Positions 1 to 5,842 of a stretch of DNA of 7,623 nt are shown here, one piece after another. The notes beneath the pieces were generated by a model. The model was not told the DNA's origin. It did no database searches and saw nothing but the letters and a program-made list of their open reading frames with translations. The position numbers and the translations under genes were made by a program. Source of the stretch: Candidatus Hydrogenedentota bacterium. GTDB taxonomy: Bacteria > Hydrogenedentota > Hydrogenedentia > Hydrogenedentales > CAITNO01. The DNA lies in the NCBI GenBank assembly GCA_007124105.1, contig SLFT01000017.1, positions 1-7,623 on the forward strand. The letters are read 5' to 3'. Numbering within the stretch: position 1 is the first letter of the stretch; the number at the start of each line of letters is the position of its first letter.

Positions 1-1459
1 CGCCATCCATTGGCGGCGCGGCTACGCCCATGTAATGCAACACGGTGGGCGCAATATCCTCCAGGGCGGGCGTGTCACGGTTAATCTGGCGGTTTGCAAT
101 AAACAACGCGGGATTGCGATGGACGCCGCTGTTGCCGCGCTCCTTGCCGCCGGGCCAGTCCGCCGGGCGCAGTGTCTTGATGGCGGGTCCGCCTCGCGCG
201 CGGGTGCAGGAATAGCGGTACCCGTCTTTCCAGGCGAGATTAAGAATGATGTCGGGCGCGCGCGCAACCCACGGTCCCGCATACAGGGCGTCTCTTGGCA
301 GGGCGCGATCCACCGCCGGGCATGTTTCCAGTACTGTACACAACGCCGCAACCGTATCCTGATATTCCGCTTCCGGGACAATTCCCGCTGGTTCGCGTCC
401 AATAAGGTTCAGGCGTACCGACGGAAAGTAATCCAGCTCATCCGACCAGGCGCGTGTATGTCGCCAGTCCAGCCCGCCCAAGCGCGAACGGCTTTCCGCG
501 CGGGTGGCCGCGCCGCGGAAGAGCCGAAACAACGCGCCGCGTCCCCACGCGGGCAACCAGCGCAACGCGAGCGTTTTCAAGGGCGACCCTGCGGCGGCTG
601 CGTAGCGCAGCCAGCCATGCTCCGCCAGCAGGTTGTTCAGATGAACCGTTTCGATGCCCGCGCCGCCGAACCCGTGGTCGGATACCACCAGCGTCAACAC
701 ATCCGTTCCCGCTGCCGCAACCAGTGCGCCCACGGCGTCGTCGAGTCGTTCATAGACGCGGCGGATGGGATTTGTTAGCGCCACGGTGTCCATGATTCTG
801 CGCGGCGACTGTTCATCCTCGAGCGGCCAGAAATGATGGGAGGCCGTATCCGCTTCACCGAATACGACCATAAAAAAGTCCCACGGTTCTTCAGCAAGCA
901 AATTGGCGGCGATGGCCGTCTTGTCCGCTATCGTTTCCTCGAGCAGTCGAAACGCAGTCTTGTACCAACCGGGGGTGATGCGGTGTTCCTGAAACGGCGC
1001 GAACCGCCATTTCTTCACGCGTGGCCAGGCTGACGCCGGATATACACAGGAACGGTCAACCCCGTCCGCCACGGGCGAATCAAAGCCGGAGACGAAAACA
1101 CCGTTCACCGGCTCGGGCGGATAGGCGCCCGGAACGCCCAGCACACACACACGTTTCTCCGCGTCGGATAAAAGGTTCCAGAGCGCGGGCGCTTTGCGGT
1201 CGGCGCTGTTCAAAAACCGGATGGCGTATTCGCCCGATACCATTTCCGTGAAGTCCACAATGCCATGCCGCCCCGGGTTCATCCCAGTAACGCAGGTGGT
1301 CCAGGCGGGATAGGTCACAGGCGGCGTCACACCGCGCAATGGAGAAAGCGCTCCACTGTTTGCCAGCGCCTGAAGATTCGGGAGTCTTCCCTCGCTTATC
1401 CAACGTTGGGTTAACTCAGGATCCGCGCCGTCAAGGCCTATAAGTATTACACGTGTCAT
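1..1459 (-). CDS. AlkP-superfamily phosphohydrolase/phosphodiesterase (partial, C-terminus cut by window edge)
   Basis: The frame is open from ATG at 1459 to the left edge (486 codons), so probably only a few C-terminal residues are missing. It shows the full metal-site pattern of the type I phosphodiesterase/nucleotide pyrophosphatase branch of the alkaline phosphatase superfamily: GLDGAD (D10), PPVTYPAWTT with likely nucleophile T49, TGMNPGRHGI (59-67), D204xxxH208 before an HFW stretch, SDHGFG (D261, H262) and a late GVH motif (H447), followed by DIAPTVLHYMG. A VPGAYPPEPVNG segment is typical of the predicted phosphohydrolases/phosphomutases of COG3379. These enzymes bind two divalent metals, usually zinc, and hydrolyse phosphomono- or diesters; the substrate cannot be deduced. 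There is no signal peptide, so it should be cytoplasmic. No Shine-Dalgarno precedes the ATG, and an extended -10 lies only 6 bases upstream. It lies 111 bases after the TPR gene on the same strand. Family assignment is strong; exact activity is unknown. Confidence 0.93.
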   Translation of the reverse strand, partial: MTRVILIGLDGADPELTQRWISEGRLPNLQALANSGALSPLRGVTPPVTYPAWTTCVTGMNPGRHGIVDFTEMVSGEYAIRFLNSADRKAPALWNLLSDAEKRVCVLGVPGAYPPEPVNGVFVSGFDSPVADGVDRSCVYPASAWPRVKKWRFAPFQEHRITPGWYKTAFRLLEETIADKTAIAANLLAEEPWDFFMVVFGEADTASHHFWPLEDEQSPRRIMDTVALTNPIRRVYERLDDAVGALVAAAGTDVLTLVVSDHGFGGAGIETVHLNNLLAEHGWLRYAAAAGSPLKTLALRWLPAWGRGALFRLFRGAATRAESRSRLGGLDWRHTRAWSDELDYFPSVRLNLIGREPAGIVPEAEYQDTVAALCTVLETCPAVDRALPRDALYAGPWVARAPDIILNLAWKDGYRYSCTRARGGPAIKTLRPADWPGGKERGNSGVHRNPALFIANRQINRDTPALEDIAPTVLHYMGVAAPPMDG

Positions 1460-1465
1460 GAAGGG

Positions 1466-1474
1466 ATTGTATCA
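1466..1474 (-). promoter_or_regulatory. Extended -10 promoter element, possible leaderless start
   Basis: On the minus strand the bases read TGATACAAT, a good match to an extended -10 (TGnTATAAT). It ends 6 bases before the ATG of the phosphohydrolase. That spacing would place transcription initiation at or next to the start codon, giving a leaderless mRNA, which agrees with the missing Shine-Dalgarno. There is no good -35 at 17 bases (TAACCG). A perfect inverted repeat, ACAAAT-gg-ATTTGT, lies upstream at 1499-1512, centred near -46 if transcription starts at the ATG. Prediction only. Confidence 0.35.
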
Positions 1475-1570
1475 AAGAAAGTGGGTAACGGTTAGGTCAC
1501 AAATGGATTTGTACCGAGAATTCTCAAAACAGTATAAATTCAACACATCCGATTTTATAGAGCAAGTCTA

Positions 1571-3196
1571 TCATTCGTCTAGCGCAGCTAGATTTTCTGC
1601 AACTGCCATGGTTTGGGGGTGATTGTCGCTCAGAGATGCGCGTAGTATGGACAGCGCCCGTTTGTAATAAGCGCGCGCGGCCGCCGTGTTGCCGTCGTGG
1701 TCCGCCACTAATCCCAGATTATTCATGGGCGCGGCCACATTTGGATGGTCTTCCCCGTAAGCGGCCTCAAAAATCTTCACTGCCTGCTGGTAATATGTCC
1801 GCGCCTGTTTAAAGTCGCCCATATCCCGGTGGGCTGAGCCCAGGTTGTTTGCGTCCCTTGCCACGTTTGGATGCATTGGCCCGTGGGCAGCTTCGTCTAT
1901 TTTCAGCGCCTGCTCGAAATACGCCTGCGCTCCCGCCAAATCCCCCATATCCATGCGTATCCCACCCAGATTGTTCAGAATTGTTGCCACATTTGGATCC
2001 GTAAGTTCGCCATGCGCATGAAGTATCGTTAACGCCCGTTCAAAGCAAGAACTTGCGCCGTCAAGGTCGCCAAGCGCAAGTAATGTCAAGCCAAGGTTGT
2101 TTGCGTCTCGCGCCACGTTCGGATGATTCGGACCGTGAGCCGCTTCGTCAATCATCAACGCCTGTTCGAAGCGTGTTCGCGCTCCCTCAAAATCACCAAG
2201 CGCCTGGACCACCAGACCCAGATGATTGACGACTGTAGCCACATTGGGGTGAGTTGTTCCGTAGATTGCTTCATCAATTGCCAAGGCGCGCTTAAATTGG
2301 GTCAATGCCTTCCCAAAGTCGCCTTTGGCGTATAGAATTTCACCCAACGTTGCCCGGGCAGCTCCTTCTTCCTTGGCATTGCCTGATTGTTCCGCCCATT
2401 TCAACCGTCGCTTTGTTTCTGCTTCCGCTTCTTCCAGGCGATACAATTGGAGGAGCGTTTGACACACGGCCTGCCACCACCGGGGTTTGTCGGCATCGGG
2501 CACGTTTTCGGAGTCTATCGTCGTGCGTATTGTGTCGGCCCGCCCCAAATCGTTTGCGGCAAGTGCTGTCTCCAACATGGGGAGATGGTAACGTCGCAAC
2601 AGCGCTACGGGGCCGATTTCGGCGCCGCTTGCCAGCGCATCGGCCAAACCGCGTTCGAGTTCTTCAAGTCGCTGACGCGCTTCTCCCCTTGAGCGACCGA
2701 CAAAATTGGAGAAGGCCGAAAATTGGAGTTCCTGAAACCTCCACACGCCCTGGGGCTGGCGCGCGTCAAGTTTGATGGGAATCCAGCTGGCGAGATGGTC
2801 GGCAATAGTCAATAACTGCACTTGGTTTTGCGGGGTAAGCAGAAACACCAGGTGACAATTGAGTGCGCTCCAAGTTTCACGTTGCAAGTTCATGGCGCGC
2901 CAAAATTTGACGCCTTCCCCGGAGGGGCGATTGGGCGGCGTCTGATCCAGCAGAAAGAGTACTCCTGTTTGAGGCTGCCAGCCAGCGGTAATCTCGCGGG
3001 CGTCTTTTATCAGCGCGCCTGCCTGTTCCCCTGTACAGGGCATGGAAATCTGCGCCCAAGGGCGCTTTTTCAGCTGCTGGGTTACGGTACGGACGATTTC
3101 TTTCGCCTGATAAGTTGAGTCCACGGTTACGAGCGTCATTGTAGCAACCGGCGTACTGATAGATTTGCTCAGCGCGGTGACGGGATCAGGGCTCAT
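1571..3196 (-). CDS. TPR protein with N-terminal P-loop-less NTPase-like domain
   Basis: This is a 541-residue cytoplasmic protein with two parts. Residues 20-145 look like a degenerate STAND/AAA-type NTPase domain: a Walker B-like strand (GVLFLLDQ, 78-85), the segment MNLQRETWSALNCHLVFLL (102-120) and a following SWIPIKLD, but no GxxxxGK[ST] anywhere. Residues 160-270 are helical linker or irregular TPR. From about 275 to the end, kinesin-light-chain-type TPR units repeat with HPNVA-like turns at residues 316, 358, 400, 442, 484 and 526, exactly 42 apart. TPR arrays bind protein partners, so this is probably an adaptor or sensor for the ATPase encoded immediately upstream. The start at 3196 overlaps the ATPase stop by 11 bases, pointing to translational coupling; no Shine-Dalgarno is seen there. 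M20 (3139) is an alternative start, also without one. No effector or catalytic motif was found. The biological role is unknown. Confidence 0.88.
   Translation of the reverse strand: MSPDPVTALSKSISTPVATMTLVTVDSTYQAKEIVRTVTQQLKKRPWAQISMPCTGEQAGALIKDAREITAGWQPQTGVLFLLDQTPPNRPSGEGVKFWRAMNLQRETWSALNCHLVFLLTPQNQVQLLTIADHLASWIPIKLDARQPQGVWRFQELQFSAFSNFVGRSRGEARQRLEELERGLADALASGAEIGPVALLRRYHLPMLETALAANDLGRADTIRTTIDSENVPDADKPRWWQAVCQTLLQLYRLEEAEAETKRRLKWAEQSGNAKEEGAARATLGEILYAKGDFGKALTQFKRALAIDEAIYGTTHPNVATVVNHLGLVVQALGDFEGARTRFEQALMIDEAAHGPNHPNVARDANNLGLTLLALGDLDGASSCFERALTILHAHGELTDPNVATILNNLGGIRMDMGDLAGAQAYFEQALKIDEAAHGPMHPNVARDANNLGSAHRDMGDFKQARTYYQQAVKIFEAAYGEDHPNVAAPMNNLGLVADHDGNTAAARAYYKRALSILRASLSDNHPQTMAVAENLAALDE
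1574..2374 (-). repeat. Tandem 126-bp coding repeats (six 42-residue TPR units)
   Basis: Within the TPR gene, residues 275-541 form units of exactly 42 residues, phased on HPN/DPN at residues 316, 358, 400, 442, 484 and 526, with no insertions or deletions between units. Each unit carries an N[NH]LG helix start, an [LM]GD turn and a [FY]xxAL segment. Units 2 and 4 are nearly the same in protein (FEQAL, then IDEAAHGP, then HPNVARDANNLG). By hand comparison their DNA agrees at about 62 of 77 aligned positions (1846-1922 against 2095-2171), closer than either is to the unit between them. Confidence 0.85.
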
Positions 3197-4544
3197 GAGA
3201 AGTCAGCCGCCCCAGTTTTTCAAGTTGTTCGATGACAAGAGGATGGACGCCGACCCAACCTTCACCGTTGTATTCGATGAGAGCGCAACTCTTCAACAGC
3301 AACTGGTTGATGGCATCCGATACAAAGGGTGGTTTTTCGCCCTGGCGCTGCCTTTTGGCAAAGTCCTCTAATCTATCATAAAGCGCCGTTACGGAATTGA
3401 TTCCGGAGGTATTATCTATTGGCAGCGCAATTTGTTGTGCGCAGGTCTTGCGCAGCTGATCAAGACCATAACGCATCGCCTCTTTTGAAATGGGCAGCGT
3501 CACGTTGGTCATTGTCGAAACCGTATTCAAAACCTCGAAAAGGTGACGCAATACCCCCCCCGTTTTTTCGATGAGCAATCGTAACGCGTCGTCGTGGATA
3601 ACACCGTCTTCAACGCGCTCTTTGACAATAGTTTCCACAATGTCGTAGCCCGGCCCCTGCCCGTCTTTCGGATCATGCACCTTGATCATGGGCAGAGGAA
3701 TAACATAGTCAAATTTGTGTTTGAAACTATCCAAATCCGATGAATGGAAAAGGTAGATGGGGATGGTGTAGATAATGTCCGTGGTCAACCCTGTCAGCAG
3801 ATTGGCGTTATTGACAAACATTTCGCGGGCTTGTTTTAAATCGAGCTTGTCAATATCTTCGATAACCACCAGCAACCGTTTTCCCTTATCCTTGAGGCCT
3901 TGTTGAACTGCGGCGATAACGCGATTGGCCTGGTCAAGCAGGTCATGGGGCCGTTTGCGTAAGATATAGGCGGAGGTTTCGTCACTGTGGGATTCAACTT
4001 TGATTTCGGCTGTAATGCCCGCCATCAACCCTACCAGTTTTCCCAATATGGAATCACCGACATTTGTCCCGCCTTCCGTTGTCAAGGCACCTCTTCTGGA
4101 CGTTGTCCGCGCTCGGGTAACCCTGCCAAAATAGTCGAAAACGTCTTTCAAGAGATGCTCGTCGGCGTGGATGTCGTTGTCTCTCGCGGCCCGCATTGTC
4201 TGAGCCGTGATAACCAGGATAAGGTCTTCCGCCAGTGTGTTGACAGGGGTCATTTCATCAAGTACGGAAAATTTGACTGGCAGCCATTGTTCCTTATATA
4301 CAGACAGGAATTTATTTAATTCGGTGCTTTTGCCGCTGCCGGGGTGGCCATAGAAGAGTACACGGGATGGTTCATGTTCCAGGGATTTCGCCAGTCTTTC
4401 GCGTGTATGCTGGTGGGGGTCGCGAGCGGCATCAGTCTCGACATAATACGCGTCTAATTCATTTTCTGCAAGAGGTCTGGGTTTGCAGTAGATACGTAGA
4501 TCGTCAATGTTTTTTGCTCGGATATGTGTGGATGTTGCTTTCAT
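3186..4544 (-). CDS. P-loop ATPase (STAND/AAA-like) with C-terminal winged-helix-like segment
   Basis: This is a 452-residue cytoplasmic protein. Walker A is GHPGSGKST at 66-74. Walker B is LLVVIEDIDKLD at 224-235, with acidic E229/D230. A sensor-1-like strand IIYTIPIYLF lies at 257-266, then LPMIKVHDPKDG (284-295). TGGVLRHLFEVLN at 328-340 resembles a GGxxR sensor/lid element. Residues 385-445 look like a winged-helix tail ending in YNGEGWVGVHPLV. A glycine-rich hydrophobic stretch (158-178) precedes a helical region. I recognise this as an uncharacterised bacterial ATP-binding family, not as a named gene. It should bind and hydrolyse ATP and drive assembly or signalling with the TPR protein whose start lies inside its last codons. 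The ATG at 4544 lacks a Shine-Dalgarno; a candidate promoter lies at 4586-4614. G+C is locally low (20 of 60 at 4261-4320). A run of eight G in the coding strand falls in the GGVLR motif. Confidence 0.9.
   Translation of the reverse strand: MKATSTHIRAKNIDDLRIYCKPRPLAENELDAYYVETDAARDPHQHTRERLAKSLEHEPSRVLFYGHPGSGKSTELNKFLSVYKEQWLPVKFSVLDEMTPVNTLAEDLILVITAQTMRAARDNDIHADEHLLKDVFDYFGRVTRARTTSRRGALTTEGGTNVGDSILGKLVGLMAGITAEIKVESHSDETSAYILRKRPHDLLDQANRVIAAVQQGLKDKGKRLLVVIEDIDKLDLKQAREMFVNNANLLTGLTTDIIYTIPIYLFHSSDLDSFKHKFDYVIPLPMIKVHDPKDGQGPGYDIVETIVKERVEDGVIHDDALRLLIEKTGGVLRHLFEVLNTVSTMTNVTLPISKEAMRYGLDQLRKTCAQQIALPIDNTSGINSVTALYDRLEDFAKRQRQGEKPPFVSDAINQLLLKSCALIEYNGEGWVGVHPLVIEQLEKLGRLTSHEP
3554..3568 (-). 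repeat. Adjacent homopolymers A6-C-G8 in the ATPase reading frame
   Basis: On the coding (minus) strand six A, one C and eight G occur in a row, encoding E-K-T-G-G-V at about residues 326-331. The G8 tract occupies 3554-3561 and the A6 tract 3563-3568. Gain or loss of one G would shift the frame and remove the last quarter of the ATPase, including the winged-helix-like tail. It would also stop the ribosome elsewhere than the overlap that couples to the TPR gene. Whether the tract varies cannot be told from one sequence. Confidence 0.9.
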
Positions 4545-4585
4545 GATAAGGGTCGTTTCTGAGTGAGTCTATTATTAACATGGGT

Positions 4586-4614
4586 AGTGTATCGTAACGG
4601 CATCCATGCCTCAA
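4586..4614 (-). promoter_or_regulatory. Candidate sigma-70 promoter for the ATPase-TPR pair
   Basis: On the minus strand TTGAGG (4609-4614) is followed after 17 bases by TACACT (4586-4591). Each hexamer matches the sigma-70 consensus at 4 of 6 positions. Transcription would start about 35 bases before the ATPase ATG. It sits in the 229-base gap after the upstream secreted-protein gene, which suggests the ATPase-TPR pair has its own promoter. I saw no convincing rho-independent terminator in that gap. Prediction only. Confidence 0.3.
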
Positions 4615-4773
4615 AATAGCCATAACCAAGGCAACCCACGGTCAGGGGTTCCAATTGACAGCGTGTTAAAATACGTCGAAATCATTGGGCAAGTAAAGGC
4701 GTGATCTGGCGTAAGACGCATTGGCGCAACAGAAATCTACTGAGATATGAGGGTTAGTATGCGCGGTCGGAAG

Positions 4774-5514
4774 TCACACCACCGCGATCATTATACTGAT
4801 GAGCGCTATAAGCAACCCCATAATGCCGTTACGATAAAGATTACTCTGGGTGACGGCGTCTTCAAAAAACGTGCGTATACGCGCGGTGCGGCGGTAAGTA
4901 TGGAGCAGATCGCTCAGTTGGAAGTTTGTTCTGTGCCCCAGGCCCATCCAGAATTTTCCGTCCAGTGTGGTGTTGGCATTGTTGGCGTCTGGTTCTTGTG
5001 GGATGGGAATAAACCCAACAAGGTATATTCGACCTGACGCTCTGAGGACGTGTTCAATATTCTCAAAACGCCAGCTGATGGTTCCTGTATAATTTTCTTC
5101 GTGTTGGGCTACGTTCAGGTCCGCGGCGTGATATACCATGCCGCCGTAGCCTTCGGGTATCTCGAAGGGCACCATCTCGGTGATTGGGGGGAGGTCCTGG
5201 CCGAGCACGGCGACAGCGGGTCGCAGCTGCCGGTATCGGTCCAGCGCGGGTACGCCAAGCCGCACTGTAATGCGGTCGCCATAGTCGCCGTCGAAACGAA
5301 ACCAGAGCGCAGGCGCTTCTTCGCGGGCGTGGTGATACCCGATATGACCTTTGTCGGGTTCTTCGATTTGGTGGGCCGTGCGCGCGTCGGTAAACCCGCC
5401 GTCTATTGCCACGGGCCGATAATCCCAGGGAGTTGCGGCATCGGCGTTCGTCCCCAGTATGGCTGTCGCGACTGTCGTGGCGCATACTGTGATCAGGTAT
5501 AGGCGTCTTGTCAT
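4774..5514 (-). CDS. Secreted or membrane-anchored protein of unknown function
   Basis: This encodes 246 residues. The start at 5514 is chosen because AAGGA (5523-5527) stands 8 bases upstream and because it puts a classical signal peptide at the N-terminus: MTRR, a hydrophobic core (5-21), then ADA|A as a likely signal peptidase I site after residue 26. Residues 27-225 have no motif I can name. They are rich in aromatic and glycine residues with alternating short strands (ALWFRF, RITVRLGVP, ISWRF, RIYLVGFIPIP), suggesting a beta-rich extracytoplasmic domain. The segment GKFWMGLGHRTNFQLSDLL (186-204) looks conserved. The last 18 residues (229-246) are hydrophobic and run to the stop, so it may be held in the membrane by its C-terminus. 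It has no catalytic signature. It lies upstream of the ATPase on the same strand, 229 bases away, and is divergent from scpA. A functional link to the ATPase-TPR pair is possible but unproven. Confidence 0.8.
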   Translation of the reverse strand: MTRRLYLITVCATTVATAILGTNADAATPWDYRPVAIDGGFTDARTAHQIEEPDKGHIGYHHAREEAPALWFRFDGDYGDRITVRLGVPALDRYRQLRPAVAVLGQDLPPITEMVPFEIPEGYGGMVYHAADLNVAQHEENYTGTISWRFENIEHVLRASGRIYLVGFIPIPQEPDANNANTTLDGKFWMGLGHRTNFQLSDLLHTYRRTARIRTFFEDAVTQSNLYRNGIMGLLIALISIMIAVV

Positions 5515-5522
5515 GGATATTG

Positions 5523-5527
5523 TCCTT
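5523..5527 (-). promoter_or_regulatory. Ribosome binding site deciding the secreted-protein start
   Basis: AAGGA on the minus strand lies 8 bases before the ATG at 5514. It favours this start over the in-frame ATG at 5616, which would add 34 residues ahead of the signal peptide. Confidence 0.65.
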
Positions 5528-5674
5528 ATCTTTATTGAGAGGCGCCGGTTCAAAGGCCAACGCCTGACGCGCTTCATTGTACCCGCTTTGTGGCGCAAAT
5601 CGCATCTTTGCTGCATTAGCGTCTCGTTTCGCGTACTGGACTACCACCGTTGAGCGACATGGCGCGCGTACGTA

Positions 5675-5693
5675 TAGTGGGCGCATCCCACTA
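5675..5693. repeat. Perfect 7-bp inverted repeat, operator or leader hairpin
   Basis: TAGTGGG-cgcat-CCCACTA is a perfect inverted repeat with a 5-base loop. On the minus strand it begins 1 base after TATAAA (5695-5700). If that is a real -10, the repeat covers the transcription start and would be either an operator or a hairpin at the 5' end of the secreted-protein mRNA. No poly-T follows on either strand, so it is not a typical terminator. Confidence 0.5.
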
Positions 5694-5754
5694 GTTTATA
5701 GTATTCAGGAACGGCGAAAATAGTTCCCGTTCTGACAATCAAGACTGTAGCAAG

Positions 5755-5784
5755 TTGCGTTTGCTTCGGCGCTATAGGTACGAT
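5755..5784 (+). promoter_or_regulatory. Candidate sigma-70 promoter for scpA-yraN
   Basis: TTGCGT (5755-5760) and TACGAT (5779-5784) are separated by 18 bases and each matches consensus at 4 of 6 positions. The predicted 5' untranslated region is about 50 bases. The scpA start has only a weak purine stretch (ACGAG) upstream. Prediction only. Confidence 0.3.
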
Positions 5785-5842
5785 AAGCGCGTTGAATGTC
5801 AAACACCAAAAACATCGAAACCGAAACGAGTAGATACACGTT

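Larger units (their letters stand above)
5515..5842. other. Divergent intergenic region between the secreted-protein gene and scpA
   Basis: These 328 bases hold no convincing gene on either strand. They contain the Shine-Dalgarno of the minus-strand gene, a TATAAA on the minus strand (5695-5700), a perfect 7-base inverted repeat (5675-5693), a second inverted repeat GGAAC-N10-GTTCC (5708-5727), and a candidate plus-strand promoter (5755-5784). An imperfect palindrome with arms GCGCT/AGCGC spans 5769-5790. No T-rich hairpin terminator was seen. Confidence 0.7.

Noticed and set aside
35..778. Long plus-strand open frame opposite the phosphohydrolase
   Set aside because: It is antisense to a frame with all AlkP-superfamily motifs; its product has no recognisable motif and an arginine/alanine-rich composition typical of shadows in GC-rich DNA.
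3562..3568. AAAAAAC slippery heptamer for -1 programmed frameshifting in the ATPase gene
   Set aside because: The reading frame divides it as GAA AAA ACG, not A AAA AAC, so the X XXY YYZ register is wrong, and no need for a second frame is seen.
4655..4660. Perfect -35 hexamer TTGACA on the plus strand
   Set aside because: No acceptable -10 at 16-18 bases and no plus-strand gene follows; the open frame at 4747-5037 is antisense to the secreted-protein gene.
5050..5502. Plus-strand open frame of 150 codons
   Set aside because: It is antisense to the secreted-protein gene, which has a signal peptide, Shine-Dalgarno and membrane segment; the antisense product shows no family features.
5515..5616. 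34-residue N-terminal extension of the secreted protein
   Set aside because: It would bury the signal peptide and ignores the good AAGGA just before the ATG at 5514.
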